Below are positions 40,506 through 48,947 of a stretch of 64,000 nt of DNA, piece after piece; positions within the stretch are counted from its first letter, which is position 1; every line of letters begins with the position of its first letter. Made by a program: the position numbers and the translations under genes. The DNA is from CAMDHY01 sp046156265. GTDB lineage: Bacteria > Pseudomonadota > Alphaproteobacteria > Rhizobiales > Segnochrobactraceae. The notes below the pieces were generated by a model, which saw nothing but the letters and a program-made list of their open reading frames with translations, was not told the origin of the DNA and made no database searches. The stretch covers positions 1 through 64,000 of the forward strand of contig NZ_JAWDIR010000004.1 of the NCBI RefSeq assembly GCF_046156265.1, written 5' to 3'.

Positions 40506-42122
40506 ATGGCGAATCCGCAGACCTCAGTAGCGTCGACCGTGCGTTCCAGTCCCGTTCACCACCTTCATCCCGTCGACGACGTCTGTCCGGTTTGCGAGCA
40601 GGCCATCCCACACGATCGCGCCGACGAGGTCGCTGAGCGGCTGCAGGCGCGTGAGCAGGCGCAGTCCGCCACTATCACCGCGCGGCTGCAGGAGAAGTTC
40701 GACACCGAGAAGACCGAGGCGCTCGAGCGTGCACGGTTAGAAGCTGACCAAAAGATCACCGAGGCCAGAGAACAGGCCCGCCTGGCTGCTGAGCTCCAGT
40801 CGAAGGCGCTGGTGGACGCGGCGGAAGCGGCGCGTGTCGCAGCCCAGGACGCGCTTCAGGCCAAGACCGTCGAGGCCGCGACCGAGAAGGCCGACGCTGA
40901 CGCGGCGAAGGTCGCGCTTCAGGGCCAACTCGAACAGGTCCAGCGTGAATCCGCCGCCGCGATCGAGAAGGTGAAGGCGGACGCGGCGGCGCAGGAAGAC
41001 GCGATCCGCTCAGAGGCGGCGCGCGTCGCCACGGAAGCGGCTGCGAGTCGGCTGGCGGAAGTGGAGGCTCAGAAAGTGATCGCCGAAAATGCCGGCGAGA
41101 CACTGAAGGCCGAACTGGCGCAGGCCAGACTGACCAGCGAACAAGCCCTGGCGGACGCCCAGGCAAAAGCGGCCGCACGCGAAGTGGAAGTCCGTGCTGA
41201 AGTCAGTGCGGCCGCTGAGGCCGCGGCCCAGCTGCAGATTGGCGCCGCCGAACAGGCCAAAGCTGACGCCGAAGCCAGGGCGGCCGCTGCGGAGACGACG
41301 GCGAAAAGCCTCCAAGAATCCCATGAAGCCCAACTCAATGAGCGGCTGCAAGAACAGCGTGAGGCCCTCGAGGCCGACAAGGTAGCGGCCGTCAACGCCG
41401 AGAAGTCCGCCACGTTTGAAGACCGCCAGAAGTTGGCCAACAAGGTGGAAGAACTGCAGCGCGCCCTTGAGAAGAAAACCGCCGAAGAGCTCGGCGAAGG
41501 CGCCGAAATCAATCTGTTTGAAGCGCTGAAGGCTGAGTTCGATGGTGATCGCATCGTGCGCGTAACCAAGGGCCAGCAAGGCGCAGACATCCTGCACACC
41601 GTTATTCACAACGGACAGGAGTGCGGCACGATCATCTACGATTCGAAGAACCACAACGCGTGGCGGAATGATTTCGTGACCAAACTGCGGTCGGACCAGT
41701 TAAGTGCGCAGGCCGACCATGCGGTCTTGTCGTCCAGCAAGTTCCCGGCCGGCGCCCGGCAGCTGCATATCCAGGACGGCGTCGTGATCGCGTGCCCGGC
41801 GCGGGTTGTCGCCCTCATCCAGCTCGTTCGCGCCCATCTCGTTCAATCTCACACCCTGCGCATGAGCAACGCCGAACGGACTCAGAAAACCGCGGCCCTG
41901 TACAGCTTTATCACTTCCCAGCAGTGCGCCGACTCATTCGCGCGGTTGGACGAACTGGCGGAGTCGCTGCTGGATATTCAGACGAAGGAGGTTAAAGCCC
42001 ACGAAAACGTCTGGAAGCAGCAGGGCCTTGCCATCCGCGCGGCCATGAAAGTGCAGGCTGAACTGCGCAATCAGATCGACTCCATCATCGGTACGGCGTC
42101 CGCGCCGGAGAGCCCTCAATGA
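40506..42122 (+). CDS. DUF2130 protein with long coiled coil
   Basis: 538 residues. Start ATG 40506 lies five bases after GGAGG; the first in-frame codon at 40494 is a TTG overlapping that site. Residues 27-30 are CPVC, a possible half zinc site. A very Ala/Glu/Lys-rich coiled coil spans about 40-340. The C-terminal DUF2130 domain has GAEINLFEALKAEFDGDRIV, KGQQGADILHTVIHNGQECG, IIYDSKNHNAW and SSSKFPAGARQLH. The YDSKNHNAW part recalls the D-xK end of a nuclease core, but the family's activity is not established. It overlaps the ParB-like gene by four bases. Confidence 0.8.
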   Translation: MANPQTSVASTVRSSPVHHLHPVDDVCPVCEQAIPHDRADEVAERLQAREQAQSATITARLQEKFDTEKTEALERARLEADQKITEAREQARLAAELQSKALVDAAEAARVAAQDALQAKTVEAATEKADADAAKVALQGQLEQVQRESAAAIEKVKADAAAQEDAIRSEAARVATEAAASRLAEVEAQKVIAENAGETLKAELAQARLTSEQALADAQAKAAAREVEVRAEVSAAAEAAAQLQIGAAEQAKADAEARAAAAETTAKSLQESHEAQLNERLQEQREALEADKVAAVNAEKSATFEDRQKLANKVEELQRALEKKTAEELGEGAEINLFEALKAEFDGDRIVRVTKGQQGADILHTVIHNGQECGTIIYDSKNHNAWRNDFVTKLRSDQLSAQADHAVLSSSKFPAGARQLHIQDGVVIACPARVVALIQLVRAHLVQSHTLRMSNAERTQKTAALYSFITSQQCADSFARLDELAESLLDIQTKEVKAHENVWKQQGLAIRAAMKVQAELRNQIDSIIGTASAPESPQ

Positions 42123-43066
42123 CGAACCCGAAGGTCATTCCTGACCGCAACAATGTCATCAATCTTCAGGAGCGTCGGCTCGATCGTACCGTCCTGCGCA
42201 CATACCGGACCAGGGCCGATATCGACGACATCGTGCCGAACGAAAAGCAGCCCCGCATGGGTCCGAAGATCGATGAAGAGCTGCAACGGCAGATCGAAGC
42301 GAATGGCGGCCTCTTCGAACCCCTACTTGTCGAGCCCCACCCTGACTTACCGGGAAAGTTTCGGATCATCGACGGCGACCGCCGGTGGACCAATTCGCAG
42401 GTTCTGGTGGAACAGGGGAAGGAAGATTATCGGCAGATTCCAATCGAGGTTACCGACCGAACCTTGAGCGAGGAGGACCGGCTTCGGGTCTGGATTTATA
42501 TCCATCGCCAGCGGAAGGAATGGGACGCCAAGGAAAAGGAAATGGTGGCCTATCGCCTGGTCGACATGATGGGCCGGTCGAGCGCTGCCAACATCCTCGG
42601 CATCACAGTGCGTGAGCTCGACAAGCTGGTCGATGTGTTCGAGCTCTCAGAAAAATTCACCAGTCTTCGTGATCCCAGTGCCGCAATCACCTGGTCACGT
42701 GAGTTGATGGGGGTGAGCAAGAAACTACTGACGCCGACTGTTATCGAGGCGGTGGTCAAGAAGGTCAACCAGAAGCGCATTACCAATTCGAAAGACCTTC
42801 GGAAGCTCCGCACAATCTTGCCCGATCCAGTCGCGCGTTCGCAATTTCTGAGCGATGCGGGAGATTTGGAGTCGGCAATGCTGCGCCTTGGGCCCGCGCC
42901 GAAGCCAGTCAAGGGCGGCCTATCCGGCGATCTCGAAGCTGCGGTAGACGCGATGAAAAAGGTCCCTTTCTCGACCCTGCAGGAACTCAAAGGGGATGCG
43001 GATATCTTGAAGAAGATCGACGAAGCGGAGGCGTTGTTGCAATCGCTCCGCGGCGCGCTTTCGTAG
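42119..43066 (+). CDS. ParB-like protein paired with DUF2130
   Basis: 315 residues. The N-terminal ParB-type domain reads RADIDDIVPNEKQPRMGPKI, then LQRQIEANGGLFEPLLVEPH and KFRIIDGDRRWTNSQVL, where DGDRRW replaces the usual GERRW box. An HTH-like part follows (AKEKEMVAYRLVDMMGRSSA and ANILGITVRELDKLVDVFEL). It probably binds DNA and may hydrolyse CTP like other ParB proteins. No ParA is adjacent, so its role is more likely as partner of the DUF2130 protein than partition. 244 non-coding bases follow. Confidence 0.75.
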   Translation: MTNPKVIPDRNNVINLQERRLDRTVLRTYRTRADIDDIVPNEKQPRMGPKIDEELQRQIEANGGLFEPLLVEPHPDLPGKFRIIDGDRRWTNSQVLVEQGKEDYRQIPIEVTDRTLSEEDRLRVWIYIHRQRKEWDAKEKEMVAYRLVDMMGRSSAANILGITVRELDKLVDVFELSEKFTSLRDPSAAITWSRELMGVSKKLLTPTVIEAVVKKVNQKRITNSKDLRKLRTILPDPVARSQFLSDAGDLESAMLRLGPAPKPVKGGLSGDLEAAVDAMKKVPFSTLQELKGDADILKKIDEAEALLQSLRGALS

Positions 43067-43310
43067 TTTGGAGATTGTCGGCGCGACCTCAAGAAGCTGG
43101 GCCGCGGAAGTTTTCAGAACAGGTAGCATTGCGAGCACATACCTATCGGAAAGTCCTGCGTTACGGCAGCGTCGGTTGTGAAGAAATATTGGTCGTCGCG
43201 AGATTGCGAGAGCGTCGGCTGGGGGGAACTGAAGGTGATGCTGACCGACAACGAAACGAAGGTCGATCTTCTTATGGGAACGATCGGGCGAGGCTGGGGA
43301 GGGTGCTGGC

Positions 43311-44141
43311 ATGAAGCTGGAGGCTGATGCGCACCGTGCGGACGAGGCGGTGGTGACGCCGCTGCGAAAACGGCGTCTCACCGGAGAGCTCTATGCGCGC
43401 GACCCGAAGATAGAAGCGCTCATCGCCGAACTGGTGGTCCTGCCGCGTGACGCGTTGATCGCCAGGGCCGCGATCACGAAGCGCGCCGACCCAGGCTATA
43501 TCCCCAGCGAATGTCTCGTCTATTTCCTCCGCGCGAGCCGCCATGACAATAGTGAGGCGGGGTTCGAGCGCGTCTATCGGATACTGACCAAACGGGTGCT
43601 GCGCAGTCTGCCCAGGGCGGAAAGCTTCGACGGCGAGACGGAGTCGCTGACGCGCGGGATCATACGCGACAAGGTGTTCGGCCGGTTCGTTGAGCTGCTT
43701 TCGGCGGATCGCGCCGCCTATGTCGACAAGGTCGACTATTTCGAGGTGCGGTTCGACGGCGCGCTGGCGAGCCTGCGTCGCGACGCGCAGGAGCAGGCCT
43801 GGCGCGACGAGAACCGTTCCCAGCCCCTCGAATTTGACGAGGAGAGCGGCGAGCTGTCGCCGGAGGTCGAGGTGGCCGCGGGGGTCTACGACCCGTTCGC
43901 CGCGTCGGATTTCGACGATCCGGCTTACCGGTTGCGCCTGGATGCGGCGATTGAGGCTCTACCGACAGAACAAAGCAGGATCATTCACATGCTGAGGCAA
44001 GGCTTTCCCATCGACTCCAAGGAGCCGGACGTCATGACCATCGCAAAAGCCCTGGGCCGCTCCGAAAAGACTGTTCGAACCTATCGCGACAAGGCCTTCG
44101 CCGCGCTACGGACGGCCATGGCCGACGGAGATGAGCGGTGA
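43311..44141 (+). CDS. Sigma-70-like HTH protein of the ubiquitin-like locus
   Basis: 276 residues. The C-terminal part, LDAAIEALPTEQSRIIHMLR then MTIAKALGRSEKTVRTYRDK, is a clear sigma region 4-type helix-turn-helix. Residues 75-160 may be a diverged region 2 (ERVYRILTKRVLRSLPRAES). A full promoter-melting region is not obvious, so it may be a sigma-like regulator rather than an active sigma factor. It is first in the rightward locus and its stop overlaps the next start (GTGA). Confidence 0.75.
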   Translation: MKLEADAHRADEAVVTPLRKRRLTGELYARDPKIEALIAELVVLPRDALIARAAITKRADPGYIPSECLVYFLRASRHDNSEAGFERVYRILTKRVLRSLPRAESFDGETESLTRGIIRDKVFGRFVELLSADRAAYVDKVDYFEVRFDGALASLRRDAQEQAWRDENRSQPLEFDEESGELSPEVEVAAGVYDPFAASDFDDPAYRLRLDAAIEALPTEQSRIIHMLRQGFPIDSKEPDVMTIAKALGRSEKTVRTYRDKAFAALRTAMADGDER

Positions 44142-44716
44142 GTCCCGCTGGCGCACGTCCCTCCCGCGAATCTGTGCTCGACGCGTTTGCGGTCGAGAGC
44201 GAGCCTGGTCGGTCGACCTTGGAGCGCTATCTCCGGCTCTACCCGGAATATGCCGGGGAGCTGATCGACCTCTCGCGCGAACTCAGTCGCGAAGCCTGTG
44301 ACGATGCCGCACCACTTCCCGGTGCCGACCAGGCCTTGATCGACACGGCATGGTCGCAACACGCCGCGGCTTCTCCGGCGGCGGCCGCCGACCCTTTTGC
44401 GGCGCTGACGGTCGATGACTGGCGCGCGGTGGCCCGAGGTCTGGATGTGCCTCGACAGGTCGTGACCGCATTACGCGAACGGCGGGTATCCCTCGTGAGC
44501 ATCCCGCGGCGGTTTCTCCAGCGATTCGCCGAGGCGGCGAGAAGCTCCGTGGCGCAGTTGGAAGCGTTTTGGGGGCCGGGTCAGCTGGCTGAGGCGCGCA
44601 GCTACAAGGCCGACAGTAAGCCGACGGCCGGCGAGCAGGTCAGCTTCGAGCAAGTGCTGATCGACGCTGGCGTCCCGGCCGAGAAGCGCGCCCAACTGTT
44701 GGCGGAGACCGACTGA
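44138..44716 (+). CDS. Small partner of the sigma-like protein
   Basis: 192 residues from a GTG at 44138. Not recognised. Starts RPSRESVLDAFAVESEPGRS, then TLERYLRLYPEYAGELIDLS, helical, with a Pro/Ala linker and a second helical part around LRERRVSLVSIPRRFLQRFA. The pairing with a sigma-like gene by a four-base overlap suggests an anti-sigma or co-regulator role, which is an inference from position only. No membrane segment. Confidence 0.6.
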   Translation: MSPAGARPSRESVLDAFAVESEPGRSTLERYLRLYPEYAGELIDLSRELSREACDDAAPLPGADQALIDTAWSQHAAASPAAAADPFAALTVDDWRAVARGLDVPRQVVTALRERRVSLVSIPRRFLQRFAEAARSSVAQLEAFWGPGQLAEARSYKADSKPTAGEQVSFEQVLIDAGVPAEKRAQLLAETD

Positions 44717-44717
44717 G

Positions 44718-47700
44718 ATGGACGGCGTGGAGCTCGCCAGGCAAGTCGCCGCCGAGCTTCATGCTCGCCTCGTCGCCTCCGGCGCCGATCCATGGTCGCC
44801 CTATGACTTTGCCGTCGCCGAGGCCAAGCGGCGGGGTCTCGATGTCGAATCAACGGCCGTCGGCGCGGCCGTCCTCAACGGCGGCCGCGCGACCTTCGTC
44901 GCCGCCGACGATCTGATCCTTCACGAGAGCGCGGGCTCTGCGTTCGAGCAGGCCTTCCTCGTGGCGCACGAGATCGGTCATGTCGAGCTCGGCGACGATC
45001 TCGATGGCGAGCCGGCGCCGACGATCGATCCGGCGCGCGCGGCCGAGCCGTCGCCGGTCGGCATGGATCGGGTTGTCGATTATGGACGCCGGCAGCGCCG
45101 CGAGGTTCAGATGGACCTGTTTGCGCGCGAGCTGCTGTTTCCGCGCACTATCGCGCGAGCGCTCCATCTCGACCAAGGGCTCTCCGCCTCGGCGATCGCA
45201 GCGAAGCTCGGCGCGCCGTTCGAGGTCGTCGCGCAGCAACTGTTCGACGCTTTGCTCCTGCCAGCGGTGCCGCCTGTCGCGGCCGCGATGCATGTCGAGC
45301 GGCCACTCAATCCCCTGCAGGCCGAGGCCGCAGCGCATCGCGGCGAAGCCTATCTGCTCGAGGCGGGCCCCGGCACCGGCAAGACGCAGACGCTGATCGC
45401 GCGTGTCGAGGGCCTTCTGGAGGAAGGTGTCGATCCGCGGCGCATCTTGCTGCTCACCTTCTCGAACAAGGCGGCGGGCGAGATGGCGGAGCGCATTGCG
45501 CGCAAGCGGCCCGAGGCTGCGGCCGCGATGTGGATCGGCACGTTCCACGCCTTCGGTCTGGACATCATCCGTCGTTTCCATGCCGAACTCGGGCTGCCGA
45601 AAGACCCGCGGATGATGGATCGGACCGAGGCGGTCGAGCTCCTCGAGGAGGAGTTCCCGCGGCTGAGGCTCGCGCATTACCGCAATCTCTACGATCCGAC
45701 CCAGATCATCGCCGACATGCTGGCCGCCGTGTCGCGGGCAAAGGACGAGGTGGTCGACGCCGAAACCTATGCCGCGCTCGCCGACGCCATGCTTGCCAAA
45801 GCTCGCGACCCTGATGGACGCGAGGCCGCCGAACGCGCCGGCGAGGTGGCCCGTGTCTACGCCGCCTATGAACAGCTCAAGCGCAACGCGCATTGCGTCG
45901 ACTTCGGGGACCTTGTCGCCCTGCCGGTCAAGCTGCTCGAGACCGACGCGGCCATCCGCGCAACGCTGCAGGCGCAATATGACCACGTCCTGGTCGATGA
46001 GTATCAGGACGTGAACCGCAGCAGCGTGCGCTTGCTGAGCGCGCTGCGGCCAGACGGTCGCAATCTTTGGATGGTCGGCGACGCCAAGCAGTCGATCTAT
46101 CGGTTTCGGGGTGCGTCGTCCTTCAACATGACCCGGTTTGGGAAGGAGGACTTTCCCGGCGGCAAGCGCGGCCGCTTGAAGCGCAACTATCGCTCAGTAC
46201 CGGAGATCGTCGCCAGCTTCTCCGGCTTCGCGATCACGATGCGCGCGGCCGACGCCGACAGCGGTCTCGACGCGGAGCGCGACGGCAATGGTCAGAAGCC
46301 CGAACTGCGCACCGTGCAGCGCGCCGAGCAGCAGCAAGTGGCCCTGGCCGACGCGATCGAGGCGCTTCGCGGCGAGGGCTATGCCTATCGTGACCAGGCG
46401 GTCCTCTGCACCGGTAATGAGAAGCTGTCGACGATCGGGCAGGACCTCGAGCGGCTTGGTGTGCCCGTGCTGTTTCTGGGCAGCCTGTTCGAGCGGGCCG
46501 AGGTCAAGGATCTCCTGGCCTTGCTCTCCGTCCTTGTCGATCGGCGCGCCATGGGCCTGGTGCGCATCGCCTGCTGGCCCGACTTCACCATGTCCTTTGC
46601 GGACGTGGCGGCGATCTTCGAGCATCTGCGGGCGGCCGACCACGCCCCGGGCAGCTGGCTCCAGCAGGTGGATGCGATCCCCGGCGTCAGCGATGCCGGC
46701 CGCGAGGCGCTCGCCAAGCTCGCGGCCGCGCTCAGCGGTTTCGACCAAACGGCTGCGCCCTGGACCGTGCTCGCGACGCTGCTGCTCGATCGCACCCGCA
46801 TCGCCGCGCGCCTTGGCGGGTCGGCGGACCTAGCCGATCGCACGCGCGGCATCGCGATTTGGCAGTTCCTCAACTTCCTGCGGGTCCAGCCGGCCGGCCG
46901 CGGACTGCGGATCACGCGCGTGCTCGATCGGGTGCGCAGGCTTGTCCGTCTCGGCGACGATCGCGACCTGCGCCAGTTGCCGGCGGCCGCCCAGCATCTC
47001 GACGCCGTGCGGCTGATGACGATCCACGGCGCAAAGGGCCTGGAGTTCGGCGGCGTCCATATTCCGGGGCTCAACAGCGACACCATCCCGCGCACGCCGC
47101 CGGCGCCGCCCTGTCCGGCGCCCGACGGCATGATCGCGGGCGCCCAGGGCAGCGCGCTGGAGGCGTTCCGCGCGGACCAGGCCGAGGAGCAGGAGTGCCT
47201 ATTCTACGTGGCGCAGTCGCGCGCCCGCGACCGCCTGGTCCTTTATGCGCCGACCGAGAAGAGCAACGGCCACAATCGACCGCTATCGCCATTCCTCGAC
47301 CGTCTCGGGACCAACTTGACGCGCCGTTCGGTCGTGCCGGCGCGGCCGCTTCCCATGGCGGCGGAAGCTCAGGGCATCGAGTTGATCGTCGATGGACGGC
47401 TGCAGTTCGGGGCCGCGCAAATAGCCCTTTATGAGTCCTGCCCGCGCCGCTTCTTCTACACGCATGTCTTGCAGGTCGGCGGGCGGCGGACCGCCACCGC
47501 CTTCATGCACCTTCACGAGGCGGTGCGCGTGGTGGTCGAGGGGGTGATCACGTCGGATAGCCCTATAACCGAGCGGGACCTGGAGGATCGCACCGACGCG
47601 GCGCTTGCCGGTCAGGGCCTCGGCGACCATGGCTATCGCGCAGAATTCCGCGACCTGGCGCTGGCGATGCTGCGCTTCCTCCTGGCCAATCGCGCCGACG

Positions 47701-48119
47701 CGGTCGCCGAGGCGCCGGTCGCGCTCAGCCTCAATTTCGGCGGCGAAGAGATCATCGTTCGGCCGGACGAGGTGCTGGTGCGGCCGGACGGGGTCCGGAC
47801 CGTCCGCCGTATCCGCACGGGCCATAGGCGGTCGGCCGAGAGCAAGGATGTCGGCGCGGCGGCGCTAATGCTGGCGGTCCAGCAGGCCTTTCCCGGCGCC
47901 GTCGCGGAGCTCGTTCATCTTTCCGATGGCGAGACGCATGCGCTGGCCTTGTCGGATCGGGAGTTGAAGGGGCGCAAGGACAAGCTCGCCAAGTTTCTCG
48001 GCGACATCCGCGCTGGGCGGTTTCCGGCAGAGGTGTCGTCGCGCACCTGCCCGAATTGCCCGGCCTTCTTCATCTGCGGGCAGACCCCCGACGGCCCTCT
48101 GCGAAAAAAGTTCGCCTGA
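44718..48119 (+). CDS. ImmA/IrrE metallopeptidase fused to UvrD-type helicase and Fe-S nuclease-like domain
   Basis: 1133 residues. The N-terminus is an ImmA/IrrE zincin, LVAHEIGHVELGDD with HEIGH at 84-88. The SF1 helicase starts near residue 195 with Walker A GPGTGKT (217-223), VLVDEYQD (424-431), WMVGDAKQSIYRFRGA and MTIHGAKGLEF. The C-terminal part looks like an AddB/Cas4-type Fe-S nuclease. Cys908 in ESCPRRFFY and Cys1111, 1114 and 1120 in CPNCPAFFIC could hold a 4Fe-4S cluster. The core reads RPDEVLVRPD then RRIRTG, where active relatives have DYKTG, so the nuclease site looks degenerate. The zincin could cleave a regulator upon a signal, as in other ImmA proteins. Confidence 0.88.
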   Translation: MDGVELARQVAAELHARLVASGADPWSPYDFAVAEAKRRGLDVESTAVGAAVLNGGRATFVAADDLILHESAGSAFEQAFLVAHEIGHVELGDDLDGEPAPTIDPARAAEPSPVGMDRVVDYGRRQRREVQMDLFARELLFPRTIARALHLDQGLSASAIAAKLGAPFEVVAQQLFDALLLPAVPPVAAAMHVERPLNPLQAEAAAHRGEAYLLEAGPGTGKTQTLIARVEGLLEEGVDPRRILLLTFSNKAAGEMAERIARKRPEAAAAMWIGTFHAFGLDIIRRFHAELGLPKDPRMMDRTEAVELLEEEFPRLRLAHYRNLYDPTQIIADMLAAVSRAKDEVVDAETYAALADAMLAKARDPDGREAAERAGEVARVYAAYEQLKRNAHCVDFGDLVALPVKLLETDAAIRATLQAQYDHVLVDEYQDVNRSSVRLLSALRPDGRNLWMVGDAKQSIYRFRGASSFNMTRFGKEDFPGGKRGRLKRNYRSVPEIVASFSGFAITMRAADADSGLDAERDGNGQKPELRTVQRAEQQQVALADAIEALRGEGYAYRDQAVLCTGNEKLSTIGQDLERLGVPVLFLGSLFERAEVKDLLALLSVLVDRRAMGLVRIACWPDFTMSFADVAAIFEHLRAADHAPGSWLQQVDAIPGVSDAGREALAKLAAALSGFDQTAAPWTVLATLLLDRTRIAARLGGSADLADRTRGIAIWQFLNFLRVQPAGRGLRITRVLDRVRRLVRLGDDRDLRQLPAAAQHLDAVRLMTIHGAKGLEFGGVHIPGLNSDTIPRTPPAPPCPAPDGMIAGAQGSALEAFRADQAEEQECLFYVAQSRARDRLVLYAPTEKSNGHNRPLSPFLDRLGTNLTRRSVVPARPLPMAAEAQGIELIVDGRLQFGAAQIALYESCPRRFFYTHVLQVGGRRTATAFMHLHEAVRVVVEGVITSDSPITERDLEDRTDAALAGQGLGDHGYRAEFRDLALAMLRFLLANRADAVAEAPVALSLNFGGEEIIVRPDEVLVRPDGVRTVRRIRTGHRRSAESKDVGAAALMLAVQQAFPGAVAELVHLSDGETHALALSDRELKGRKDKLAKFLGDIRAGRFPAEVSSRTCPNCPAFFICGQTPDGPLRKKFA

Positions 48120-48145
48120 CCTTACCGGTCGGCGGATCTCGCCCC

Positions 48146-48198
48146 GATTGGACCCTTAGAGCCGCTGCATCGCCGCGGCAGAACCTAAGGACCCAATC
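48146..48198 (+). promoter_or_regulatory. RNA hairpin covering the ribosome site of the ubiquitin-like gene
   Basis: GATTGGACCCTTAG at 48146-48159 can pair with CTAAGGACCCAATC at 48185-48198 at 12 of 14 positions. An inner stem GCCGC (48161-48165) and GCGGC (48175-48179) extends it. The 3' arm contains the AAGGA ribosome site and ends two bases before the ATG. The structure could reduce translation of the tag protein until it is opened by a ribosome, protein or temperature. Confidence 0.55.
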
Positions 48199-48200
48199 TT

Positions 48201-48947
48201 ATGAACACCGAAGAGCTTCTTGAATACGACGACCTCGGCGACGCCCTGCGCGAAGGCCGGGCGCTGCGTCCGGCGCAGGGGTATCGCTTCCTCCTCGCGC
48301 AGGGCGACCTCAACTTCCAGTCCCGTCAGGTGAGCGACCCCGTGCCGCTCGGCCGTCAGTTGCTCGAGGCCGGCGCCCTGGACCCGCGGGACGGCTACAG
48401 CCTGTTCGCGATCCTGCCCTCGGGCGACTTCGAGGACGTGCGGCTGAACGAGCCCTTCGACCTGCGCGAGCACGGCGCCGAGCGGTTCGTCGCCTTCCTG
48501 ACGGATCGCGACTTCAAGCTCACCTTGAACGACGACGAGTTGCGCTGGGGCAAGCCGGTCATCAGCGGCACGGTGCTCTACGGGCTCGCCAAGCCGGGCG
48601 AGGGGGAAGGCGTTTTCCTCGAGGTCCCCGGCGGCGAAGATCGCCTGATCGAGCGTGGCGAGCTGATCGATCTGGCCGAGCCCGGCATCGAGCGGTTCAT
48701 CACCGCGCGGCTGACGTTCGAGATCATCGTCAATTCGCGGCCGCGCACGGTGAGCGCCCGCACGGTCACGTTCGAGCAGATCGTCCAGCTCGCTTTCCCG
48801 GGCCAGCACGAGCCGAACGTCGTCTTCTCGATGACCTACCGGCACGCGGCGTCGACGCCGCACGCGGGCGAACTCGGGGCTGGCGGCTCGGTCGACGTCA
48901 AGAAGAAAGGCACGGTGTTCAATGTCACGCGAACTGTTCAGTCGTAA
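48201..48947 (+). CDS. Multiubiquitin domain protein with three ubiquitin-like repeats
   Basis: 248 residues. Three beta-grasp-like repeats can be laid out. The first runs from YRFLLAQGDLNFQSRQVSDP to EHGAERF, the second from FKLTLNDDELRWGKPVISGT to EPGIERF, and the third from FEIIVNSRPRTVSARTVTFE to the end. Shared marks are the opening strand, the LL-x2-AG/GL turn before the second strand pair, and the G-x-E-R-F close of the first two. The protein ends GTVFNVTRTVQS with no terminal Gly-Gly. This fits the multiubiquitin family seen next to ThiF-type genes in bacteria. Overlaps the E1-like gene by 26 bases. Confidence 0.88.
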   Translation: MNTEELLEYDDLGDALREGRALRPAQGYRFLLAQGDLNFQSRQVSDPVPLGRQLLEAGALDPRDGYSLFAILPSGDFEDVRLNEPFDLREHGAERFVAFLTDRDFKLTLNDDELRWGKPVISGTVLYGLAKPGEGEGVFLEVPGGEDRLIERGELIDLAEPGIERFITARLTFEIIVNSRPRTVSARTVTFEQIVQLAFPGQHEPNVVFSMTYRHAASTPHAGELGAGGSVDVKKKGTVFNVTRTVQS

